DNA of 6,084 nucleotides. Source: Anaerolineales bacterium (GTDB lineage Bacteria; Chloroflexota; Anaerolineae; Anaerolineales; DRMV01). The stretch covers positions 1 to 6,084 of the forward strand of contig WFVP01000446.1 in assembly GCA_015491595.1 (NCBI GenBank), given 5' to 3'. The number at the start of each line of letters is the position of its first letter. The first letter of the stretch is position 1. A model generated the notes under the pieces. That model was given only the letters and a program-made list of their open reading frames with translations. It did not search any database and was not told where the DNA came from. The position numbers and the translations under genes are program-made. Positions 1 to 5,036 of the stretch are shown here, in pieces.

Positions 1-1
1 G

Positions 2-643
2 GGTTACCGCCTGTGTCCTGCATGCTGGTCCCAGATGGCCGTCCTGCCGTCACACCGCTGCCCACGGTGCGCCCATCCCCTGCCCTCCGACCGCGCCCCC
101 TGCCCCCACTGCCGGCACGCCCGCTGGCTGCTGGACCGGGTCGTGGCCCTGCGGCCTTATGAAGGACCCTGGCGTCGCGCCATCCAGGCCCTGAAGTACC
201 GCCGGGACCGGGGTCTGGCCCTGCTCTTCGCGCGGGAGGCGCAGCGCCTCCTGCGGTCCCTGTCATGGCCCATCTCGTGCGTGATTCCCATCCCTTTGGA
301 CCGTCACCGGGAGCGGGAACGCGGGTACAATCAAGTGGACCTCTGGGCCCGACGCTTGGCCCGGAGCCTGGGGTGGCCCTACCGACCCCACGCCCTGCAA
401 CGGGTGCGGGCTACGGCCAGTCAGGTGGGGCTGTCTCGGGAGGCCCGATGGCGCAACGTGCAGGGGGCCTTCCGGGCCGCGCCCCCCGAGGTCCGAGGAT
501 GCCGGGTCCTGCTGGTGGACGACGTGCTCACCACCGGCGCCACGATGAACGAAGCGGCCCACGCGCTGCTGCAGGCCGGCGCCATCGCGGTGTACGGGTT
601 CGTCCTGGCCCGAACCGTATTCCAAGAGGAGGAAGGAACATGA
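2..643 (+). CDS. comF: ComF family phosphoribosyltransferase-like protein, 5' end cut by window edge
   Basis: ComF/ComFC proteins are cytoplasmic, take part in DNA uptake in naturally competent bacteria, and join a zinc ribbon to a type I phosphoribosyltransferase fold. An ATG at 35 exists, but the frame stays open to the left edge and the codons before it read GYRLCPACWSQ, which is the family's N-terminal zinc-ribbon sequence. The true start therefore lies outside the window. Counting from the first visible residue, CxxC pairs sit at 5-8, 20-23 and 34-37; the family normally has a fourth pair further upstream. The conserved RGYNQ motif follows mid-protein. The PRPP-binding loop VLLVDDVLTTGAT is at about 169-181, with the DD and TTG residues intact. 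About 213 residues are visible of a usual 230-240. The stop overlaps the aldolase start. Family assignment is firm. Whether it serves competence here is inference, since many non-competent bacteria keep ComF. Confidence 0.93.
   Translation, partial: GYRLCPACWSQMAVLPSHRCPRCAHPLPSDRAPCPHCRHARWLLDRVVALRPYEGPWRRAIQALKYRRDRGLALLFAREAQRLLRSLSWPISCVIPIPLDRHRERERGYNQVDLWARRLARSLGWPYRPHALQRVRATASQVGLSREARWRNVQGAFRAAPPEVRGCRVLLVDDVLTTGATMNEAAHALLQAGAIAVYGFVLARTVFQEEEGT
626..632 (+). promoter_or_regulatory. Shine-Dalgarno sequence of the aldolase gene
   Basis: GAGGAGG lies 7 bases before the ATG at 640, inside the last codons of comF. It fixes the aldolase start at 640, although the same frame is open back to 265. 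The 125 extra residues a start at 265 would add are a shadow of comF and resemble no aldolase. Confidence 0.8.
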
Positions 644-2064
644 ACCTGTTGCCCCTGTGGAAGGCCCTGTTGGAGCCCGCGGTGCGCCTGGAAGCGGACG
701 GCGTCCACATTGTGGACCCAGCGGGCACGCGGGACCGCATGGCCGAGCTGGCCCGTCGGGCCGCGCTGTCTTCCCCCGAAGAAAAGGCCCAGGCCCAATA
801 CCTCATCCGCCTCATCGCCCAGGCCATGGGCGCCATCCCGGCCTCCATCTACGAGCTCTACCGAGCCCGGGGTCAGGGACAGGTTCCCCTGACCTTCACC
901 GTGCCCGCCCTCAACCTGCGAGCCCTGCCCTTCCTGGCCGCGCGCCAGGTGTTCCGGGTCATGAAGGAACTGGACACCGCGGCGGTCATCTTCGAAATCT
1001 CCCGCTCCGAGATGGGCTACACGAACCAACGGCCCGGGGAATACGCGGCCCAAATCCTGGCCGCGGCCGTGGCCGAGGAATACCAGGGGCCGGTCTTCCT
1101 CCAAGGGGACCACTTCCAGGTCTCGCCCAAGCGTTTCCAGGAGGCTCCCGAGGAGGAGCTGCGCGCCCTGCAGGACCTGATTCGGGAAGCCCTGGCCGCA
1201 GGGTTCTTCCAAATCGACATCGACGCGTCCACCCTGGTGGACCTGGACCAACCCACCGTGGAGGCGCAACAGCGGCTGAACTTCACCCTCACCGCGCAAC
1301 TCAGCGCCTACGTGCGCGCCCACGAGCCCGACCCGGTCACCGTGGCCCTGGGCGGGGAAATTGGCGAAGTCGGCGCCCACAACACAACGGTGGAAGAGCT
1401 GCGGGCCTTCATGCAGGGCTACCGCCAGGTGCTGGCGCAGGAGGCCCCTTCCGCGGCCGGGCTGAGCAAAATCAGCGTCCAGACGGGCACCGCGCACGGC
1501 GGCGTGGTCCTGCCCGACGGCACCCTGGCCCAGGTACGGGTGGACTTCGAACGCTTGCGGGAATTGAGCCGAGTAGCCCGGGAGGAATTCGGCCTGGCGG
1601 GCGCGGTGCAGCACGGCGCGTCCACCCTGCCCCTGGACCTCTTCGACAAATTCCCCCAATACGAGGCGTGCGAAATCCACCTGGCCACCCAGTTCATGAA
1701 CATCCTCTTCGACCGTCTTCCCCAGGACCTGCGCCAGGAGATGTACGCCTACCTGGACGAGCACCATCACGACGAGCGTAAACCGGACTGGACGGACGCC
1801 CAGTTCTACTACAAACTGCGCAAGAAGGCTCTGGGGCCCTTCAAGGCCGCCCTCTGGGACCTGCCCGAAGAGGTCAAGGAAGAAATCGCGTTCGCCTGGA
1901 CCCACACCTTCCGGCTGCTCTTCACCCGGCTGGGCCTGCGCAACACCCGGGAGATGGTGGACCGATTCGTTCCTCTGACGGCCGTTCCGCCCCGCCTGGA
2001 GGACTACCTGCGCGGGGAAAAGGGAGCGCCGGGCCCTTCAACGGACGCCACCTTAGCCGATTGA
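640..2064 (+). CDS. Class II (zinc-dependent) fructose-bisphosphate aldolase family protein, long form
   Basis: Class II aldolases cleave or form ketose bisphosphates in the cytoplasm using zinc held by histidines. The 474-residue product shows the family landmarks in order: GDH at 156-158 (catalytic Asp157, zinc ligand His158), IDIDAS at 192-197 (family form MIDGS), GGEIGEVG at 238-245 (conserved Glu240), TAHGG at 284-288 (His286) and QHGAS at 324-328 (His325). Typical members have 280-360 residues. This one adds about 80 at the N-terminus and about 115 at the C-terminus, including a run of three histidines at 375-377 and a helical, charged stretch. The family's N-(V/I)-A-T substrate motif reads HLAT (347-350), so the residue is His instead of Asn. 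It starts at an ATGA overlap with comF and is followed 24 bases later by the Nudix gene. It may be a gluconeogenic or glycolytic aldolase, but the altered loop leaves the substrate open, so no gene symbol is given. Confidence 0.87.
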   Translation: MNLLPLWKALLEPAVRLEADGVHIVDPAGTRDRMAELARRAALSSPEEKAQAQYLIRLIAQAMGAIPASIYELYRARGQGQVPLTFTVPALNLRALPFLAARQVFRVMKELDTAAVIFEISRSEMGYTNQRPGEYAAQILAAAVAEEYQGPVFLQGDHFQVSPKRFQEAPEEELRALQDLIREALAAGFFQIDIDASTLVDLDQPTVEAQQRLNFTLTAQLSAYVRAHEPDPVTVALGGEIGEVGAHNTTVEELRAFMQGYRQVLAQEAPSAAGLSKISVQTGTAHGGVVLPDGTLAQVRVDFERLRELSRVAREEFGLAGAVQHGASTLPLDLFDKFPQYEACEIHLATQFMNILFDRLPQDLRQEMYAYLDEHHHDERKPDWTDAQFYYKLRKKALGPFKAALWDLPEEVKEEIAFAWTHTFRLLFTRLGLRNTREMVDRFVPLTAVPPRLEDYLRGEKGAPGPSTDATLAD

Positions 2065-2074
2065 CCCTGTCGCG

Positions 2075-2082
2075 AAGGAGGT
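2075..2082 (+). promoter_or_regulatory. Shine-Dalgarno sequence of the Nudix gene
   Basis: AAGGAGGT lies 6 bases before the ATG at 2089. It is close to a full match to the anti-Shine-Dalgarno end of 16S rRNA and suggests strong, independent initiation of the third gene in the operon. I see no promoter in the 24-base gap. Confidence 0.8.
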
Positions 2083-2088
2083 TGAACC

Positions 2089-2598
2089 ATGGGCCACTCC
2101 CAACAAGGCGTGCGCCACAAGGACTACACCGTGGTTCCCCGCACTCTGGTCTTCGCCCTCCACGGCGACCGCATCCTGCTGCTCAAAGGCGCGCCGGAAA
2201 AGCGGCTGTGGGCCAACCTGTACAACGGCATAGGAGGCCACGTGCGCCCGGGAGAGGACGCGGCCACGGCCGCCCGTCGGGAGTTCCGGGAGGAGACCGG
2301 ACTGGAGCTGGAGGGGCTGTGGCTTTGCGGCACCATCCTCATCGACACCGGCCGCAAACCCGGGGTGCTGCTGTTCGTCTTTCGGGGACAGGTGAAAGAG
2401 GACGGCGAGCTCCGGGCCTCCTCAGAGGGTCAGCCGGAGTGGATTCCAGTGGACGACCTCTACACCCGTCCACTGGTGGAGGACCTGTACATCCTGCTTC
2501 CCCAGGTCCTCTCCTGGAAGCCCGGCGACCCGGTCTTCCACGCGCTGTACACCTACGACGAAACGGGACGACTGTGCGTCCGCATCACCACCGAATGA
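2089..2598 (+). CDS. Nudix hydrolase, MTH1/MutT-like (8-oxo-dGTP diphosphatase candidate)
   Basis: Nudix enzymes hydrolyse nucleoside diphosphates linked to another moiety, with Mg bound by the Nudix box. The 169-residue protein has a textbook box at 50-72: Gly50, five residues, Glu56, seven residues, then REFREETGL at 64-72, with Glu65, Glu68 and Glu69 available for metal. The preceding LYNGIGGHV matches the WNGFGGKV seen before the box of human MTH1 better than the LPGG form of many MutT proteins. The strand pattern after the box and the tryptophan- and proline-containing C-terminal part also recall MTH1. This points to cleaning of oxidised purine nucleotides, but Nudix substrates are hard to read from sequence and another nucleotide substrate is possible. 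The length is normal, there is no signal peptide, and the protein should be cytoplasmic. It is probably co-transcribed with the aldolase and ends 7 bases from the convergent glycosyltransferase stop. Confidence 0.92.
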   Translation: MGHSQQGVRHKDYTVVPRTLVFALHGDRILLLKGAPEKRLWANLYNGIGGHVRPGEDAATAARREFREETGLELEGLWLCGTILIDTGRKPGVLLFVFRGQVKEDGELRASSEGQPEWIPVDDLYTRPLVEDLYILLPQVLSWKPGDPVFHALYTYDETGRLCVRITTE

Positions 2599-2605
2599 GG
2601 TCGGC

Positions 2606-3859
2606 CTAAAACCGCAGCAGGTCCTCCAGAATGGGAAGCACGTTTTCGTAGGCGTACACCCGGGCGGCCACCTGGTAGTTGTGCTCCACCGTCTCCCGCC
2701 GCACCCGGGGATTCATCACGTGTTCCACGAAGCCCTCCACCACTTCCGGCGTCACCCGGTGGTCCATCTCCACGAAGCGGAAGCCCTGGGGTCGTATCTC
2801 TTCCCGGTAAATGGGGTACAGGTTCACCAGCAGGGGTTGCTTGCAATAGACGCCTTCCAGCAAGGCATTGCCGAACCCCTCGTACCGGCTGGGATAGGTG
2901 ACGCCATCGGCCTGGAAGTAGACATCCCACAAGGTGAACCGGGGACCCCGTCCGGGCCGCTCGCCCACCAGCGGCGCGATGTAGAGGAAGGGCACGCCCA
3001 GGCGACGGGCCTGGGACCGGAGCTGGCGCAGATAGGCCAAGCCCTCGTCCCCCGCGGGATGGGAAACCACCAACACCGGCCTGCGGCGGCCCAACTTTCG
3101 CTGCCACCGGGGTTGCTGCAGGTAATGCAGCAATTCCAGGGACCATTCGATGCCCTTGCGGGGCACCACCCGGGTGGGCTGCAGGATGAGCAGGTCCTCT
3201 GGCGACAACCCCAGATAGTCCCGGAGGGAGACTCCGTTGTGGCGAGGCGGCCCCTGGCGAAAGTCCATGACGTTGGGAATCACCACGCTGGAAACGCCCT
3301 TACGGGCCTGTAGCGCTCGCTGGGCCGCCCGGTTGATGACCACGTGCTTGAGGTTGGGCAGAGTGGGCGGGAAGTAGGCCTCCAGCATCTCCGGCCACCG
3401 GGGACGGGCGAAGCGCTCCCGCTCCCAGTAGAAATCGTGGTGGTGGCCGATGGCCGGCATCCCGCTACGGGCCAGGAACCAGGTGGTGGCCATGCCCAGG
3501 GCCAGGTGCATGGGGATGGCCAGGGCGTTCTCCACGATAAGCACGTCAATGCGAAAGCGGTCCACGAACTCGGCGATGCGCCGTTCCAGCTGACGGGCCA
3601 GGGTCTCCAGGGCCGCGCGCAAGCTGGCAGGGTCCGCGTCCCCCTCGGGCGAGAAAAAGCGCCGTTGCAGCGCCTGGACGTAAGGATGCTGGAAGTGGAA
3701 CAGCGGGTCCTCCACGCCTGGAGGCCCCTGGGCATCCAGCTCGCCGGCGCAGTAGAACACTTCGTGACCCAATCGGCGCAACATCGCGGCCCACTTGGCC
3801 GTCTCCAGGGACACGCCGTCCAAGCCGGCCAGGCGCGTGGAGAGGAAGCCAATGCGCAT
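2606..3859 (-). CDS. Glycosyltransferase family 4-like (GT-B, retaining)
   Basis: The enzyme transfers a sugar from a nucleotide-sugar donor to an unidentified acceptor; it is soluble or peripheral at the inner membrane, with no signal peptide or membrane segment. From the ATG at 3859 it has 417 residues. The N-terminal Rossmann half opens MRIGFLSTRLAGLDGVSLE and includes GHHHDFYWERERF near 138-150. The linker carries VIPNVMDF near 193-200. The donor-binding half has QPTRVVPRKGIEWSLE near 227-242 and YEGFGNALLE, giving the EX7E pair Glu327/Glu335 of retaining GT-B enzymes. The 3859 start is chosen because the conserved fold begins there and GAGGT sits 8 bases upstream. An in-frame ATG at 3940, behind AAGGGG, would add 27 low-complexity residues rich in Ser and Pro, and it cannot be excluded. 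A strong promoter with a long leader precedes the gene. No sugar-biosynthesis genes adjoin, so the product could be a compatible solute, a glycolipid or a polysaccharide. Confidence 0.88.
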   Translation of the reverse strand: MRIGFLSTRLAGLDGVSLETAKWAAMLRRLGHEVFYCAGELDAQGPPGVEDPLFHFQHPYVQALQRRFFSPEGDADPASLRAALETLARQLERRIAEFVDRFRIDVLIVENALAIPMHLALGMATTWFLARSGMPAIGHHHDFYWERERFARPRWPEMLEAYFPPTLPNLKHVVINRAAQRALQARKGVSSVVIPNVMDFRQGPPRHNGVSLRDYLGLSPEDLLILQPTRVVPRKGIEWSLELLHYLQQPRWQRKLGRRRPVLVVSHPAGDEGLAYLRQLRSQARRLGVPFLYIAPLVGERPGRGPRFTLWDVYFQADGVTYPSRYEGFGNALLEGVYCKQPLLVNLYPIYREEIRPQGFRFVEMDHRVTPEVVEGFVEHVMNPRVRRETVEHNYQVAARVYAYENVLPILEDLLRF

Positions 3860-3867
3860 GGTTTGTG

Positions 3868-3882
3868 ACCTCATGGCTGAGG
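3868..3882 (-). promoter_or_regulatory. Ribosome binding site of the glycosyltransferase inside a small hairpin
   Basis: On the - strand, GAGGT (3868-3872) lies 8 bases before the preferred ATG at 3859. The same bases belong to a perfect 5-bp stem, CCTCA-GCCA-TGAGG (3869-3882), so the Shine-Dalgarno core would be paired in the folded leader. The alternative in-frame ATG at 3874 lies in the loop and has no Shine-Dalgarno sequence upstream. The stem is short and may be chance, but it is well placed to modulate initiation. Confidence 0.45.
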
Positions 3883-3910
3883 ATGGGGGAAGGGAGGACG
3901 AGGGAGGAAG
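3879..3910 (-). repeat. Pyrimidine tract with tandem CCTCCC units in the glycosyltransferase leader
   Basis: The - strand is almost pure pyrimidine over 32 bases, broken only at 3884 and 3899. It contains two near-identical units 10 bases apart (TCCTCCC at 3902-3908 and 3892-3898). CCTCC is the core of the 16S anti-Shine-Dalgarno sequence, so this stretch of the leader can pair with GAGG-type ribosome binding sites, including the one just downstream. If the 3940 start were used, it would instead encode the repeat SLPPSSSLPPSS. Confidence 0.5.
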
Positions 3911-3980
3911 TGACGTCTTATCCGCGTCGGACGATGCCATGACCCTGCCCCTTCACCGACCCTTCAGACTGATATTCATC

Positions 3981-4000
3981 GGAGCATTTGGGAAAATTTG
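3981..4000 (-). repeat. Tandem 10-base direct repeat in the glycosyltransferase leader
   Basis: The - strand reads CAAATTTTCC followed directly by CAAATGCTCC: two adjacent 10-mers with 8 of 10 positions shared, one helical turn apart. They sit about 45-65 bases downstream of the predicted transcription start and over 120 bases before the preferred start codon, in an AT-richer stretch (about 3960-4070). They could be half-sites for a regulator, part of an RNA structure, or chance. Confidence 0.4.
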
Positions 4001-4053
4001 CACGAACACATCTGTCAAATGAAAAGAGAAGTCCGCCAACAAAAGCGAGCCGC

Positions 4054-4082
4054 AGTATATCATGCTCCCTGGAGAATGTCAA
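4054..4082 (-). promoter_or_regulatory. Sigma-70-type promoter for the glycosyltransferase
   Basis: On the - strand, TTGACA (4077-4082, a perfect -35) is followed after exactly 17 bases by TATACT (4054-4059, one change from consensus). A TG immediately upstream gives an extended -10 (TGATATACT). The predicted transcription start is near 4046-4048, which gives a leader of about 187 bases to the ATG at 3859. It lies between the hairpin that follows the rhomboid gene and the glycosyltransferase, as expected for an independent unit. A match this close is unlikely by chance in such GC-rich DNA. Confidence 0.8.
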
Positions 4083-4203
4083 CCGCTGGCCAGATTTGAG
4101 GTTCGGACGAAAGTTTGGACAGCGAGGGTGGTGCCTCCCTGCGCAGAAAGGATACCCGCGTTTCGCACAGGCCTGACCAGTCCCTGAACCGCAGGAAAGA
4201 AGC
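4083..4203. other. Non-coding spacer with no assignable element
   Basis: This lies between the putative terminator and the -35 box. No reading frame here has a family motif or a Shine-Dalgarno sequence, and I see no tRNA or known RNA. The only structure is a weak stem at 4122-4144 (GCGAGGG with CCCTgCGC, one bulged base) without a T-run after it. Together with 3860-4082 and 4204-4300 it makes up the only gap over 300 bases in the window. Confidence 0.5.
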
Positions 4204-4246
4204 AGATAATGTGCGCAGCGGCTTCGCGCCGTTGCACACATTATCT
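4204..4246 (-). terminator. Long imperfect hairpin after the rhomboid gene, probable intrinsic terminator
   Basis: A 19-base arm (4204-4222) pairs with 4228-4246 around a 5-base loop. On the - strand the stem has one G-U wobble and one A-C mismatch and is otherwise complete. It begins 54 bases past the rhomboid stop codon and is followed by GCTTCTTTCCTGC, a broken T-rich stretch and not a clean T-run. Position and size fit termination of the propeller/rhomboid unit before the glycosyltransferase promoter. The outer half is A/T-rich and the inner half G/C-rich, so a protein-binding palindrome or a small repeat element is an alternative. Confidence 0.6.
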
Positions 4247-4300
4247 CGGGACATCCGGGGGACAGGACCCGCGCGGGAGAGGTCCGAAGGCATGCCGGAT

Positions 4301-5005
4301 TTACCAAGGCCAGTATTCGTCGGGATACCAGCGGGGCTCCCGTTCCCGGGGAGCGAAGGCCTTGGCCGCGAGAAGGCCGAAGACGAAACCGCCGATGTGG
4401 GCCCACCAGGCGATGCCACCTGCGGCCGCACCCCGGGGCAGGGCCAGGGCAAAGAGTCCGGAGAAAAACTGGGACAGGAACCAGAGGCCCAGGTAGATGA
4501 CCGCGGGAATCTCCACGTAATAGCCGTAGAAGAAGAACAGGGGAATCCAGGTCAACACACCCGCCCGGGGGTAGAACAGGAAGTAGGCGCCCAGCACGCC
4601 GGAGATGGCCCCACTGGCTCCCACCAGGGGGATGGGGCTTCCCGGGTTCACAGATGCCTGGATGAGGGCCGCCACCACGCCGCTGAGGAGGTAGAAGGCC
4701 AGGTAGCGACCATGGCCCATGCGGTCTTCCACGTTGTCCCCAAAAATGAACAGAATCCACATGTTGCTAAAGAAATGGAACCAGCCCCCGTGGATGAACA
4801 TGCTGGTGAACAGGGAAATCCCCGCGTGGAACCACTGGCCGGTCAGCAAGCGCGCGGGGACGAATCCCCAAACCTCAAAGAAGCGCTGGAGCAAGTACGG
4901 GGGCAGGGTGATCTCGTAGAAGAAGACCAGCGCGTTGAGCAGGATGATGCCCCACGTCACCACGGGGACGGTGCGAGAGCGAATGGTATCGGTTAGCGGA
5001 AACAT
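4301..5005 (-). CDS. Rhomboid family intramembrane serine protease
   Basis: Rhomboids cut membrane-spanning substrates inside the lipid bilayer with a Ser-His dyad. The 234-residue protein has about six hydrophobic segments, at roughly 14-32, 62-90, 101-117, 127-145, 152-190 (probably two) and 198-215. The catalytic set is complete: HGGWFHFFSN at 72-81 gives the H-x3-N pair His77/Asn81 of the oxyanion region (GlpG His150/Asn154), GASG at 129-132 carries the nucleophile Ser131, and AHIGG at 202-206 carries His203. After the last segment comes a short cytosolic-looking tail ending RWYPDEYWPW, rich in aromatic residues and proline. The start is supported by GGGAGG (5011-5016), 5 bases upstream. 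It follows the propeller gene by 31 bases on the same strand, so the two are likely co-transcribed. The substrate is unknown; the neighbouring protein is one candidate by inference. Confidence 0.95.
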   Translation of the reverse strand: MFPLTDTIRSRTVPVVTWGIILLNALVFFYEITLPPYLLQRFFEVWGFVPARLLTGQWFHAGISLFTSMFIHGGWFHFFSNMWILFIFGDNVEDRMGHGRYLAFYLLSGVVAALIQASVNPGSPIPLVGASGAISGVLGAYFLFYPRAGVLTWIPLFFFYGYYVEIPAVIYLGLWFLSQFFSGLFALALPRGAAAGGIAWWAHIGGFVFGLLAAKAFAPREREPRWYPDEYWPW

Positions 5006-5036
5006 GCCATCCTCCCAAAAAGATTTGGCCCTGTGC

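Noticed and set aside
265..639. Upstream extension of the aldolase frame
   Set aside because: It overlaps comF entirely, encodes low-complexity Gly/Pro/Arg sequence, and a strong Shine-Dalgarno sequence marks the start at 640.
35..643. comF starting at the ATG at 35
   Set aside because: The codons before it encode LCPACW in frame, a conserved part of the ComF zinc ribbon, and there is no Shine-Dalgarno sequence before the ATG.
657..1781. 374-codon open frame on the + strand inside the aldolase gene
   Set aside because: It is an alternative frame of the aldolase, rich in Gly, Pro, Arg and Ala, with no motif or separate ribosome binding site.
421..1905. 494-codon open frame on the - strand
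   Set aside because: It lies opposite comF and the aldolase. The product is Gly/Val/Gln-rich with no domain, and it arises from the high GC content and codon bias of the + strand genes.
4013..4018. Second TTGACA on the - strand in the leader
   Set aside because: No acceptable -10 sequence lies 16-18 bases downstream (the bases there read like TTTTCC), so it does not form a second promoter.
4122..4144. Possible stem GCGAGGG with CCCTgCGC
   Set aside because: Only seven pairs with a bulge and no T-run on either strand; likely chance in GC-rich DNA.
3918..4760. 280-codon open frame on the - strand covering the intergenic gap
   Set aside because: Half of it shadows the rhomboid gene. The rest crosses the hairpin and the promoter, has no family motif, and its composition is unlike real genes here.
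4115..4996. 293-codon open frame on the + strand opposite the rhomboid gene
   Set aside because: It is an antisense shadow, with a Glu/Gly/Gln-rich product and no conserved motif.
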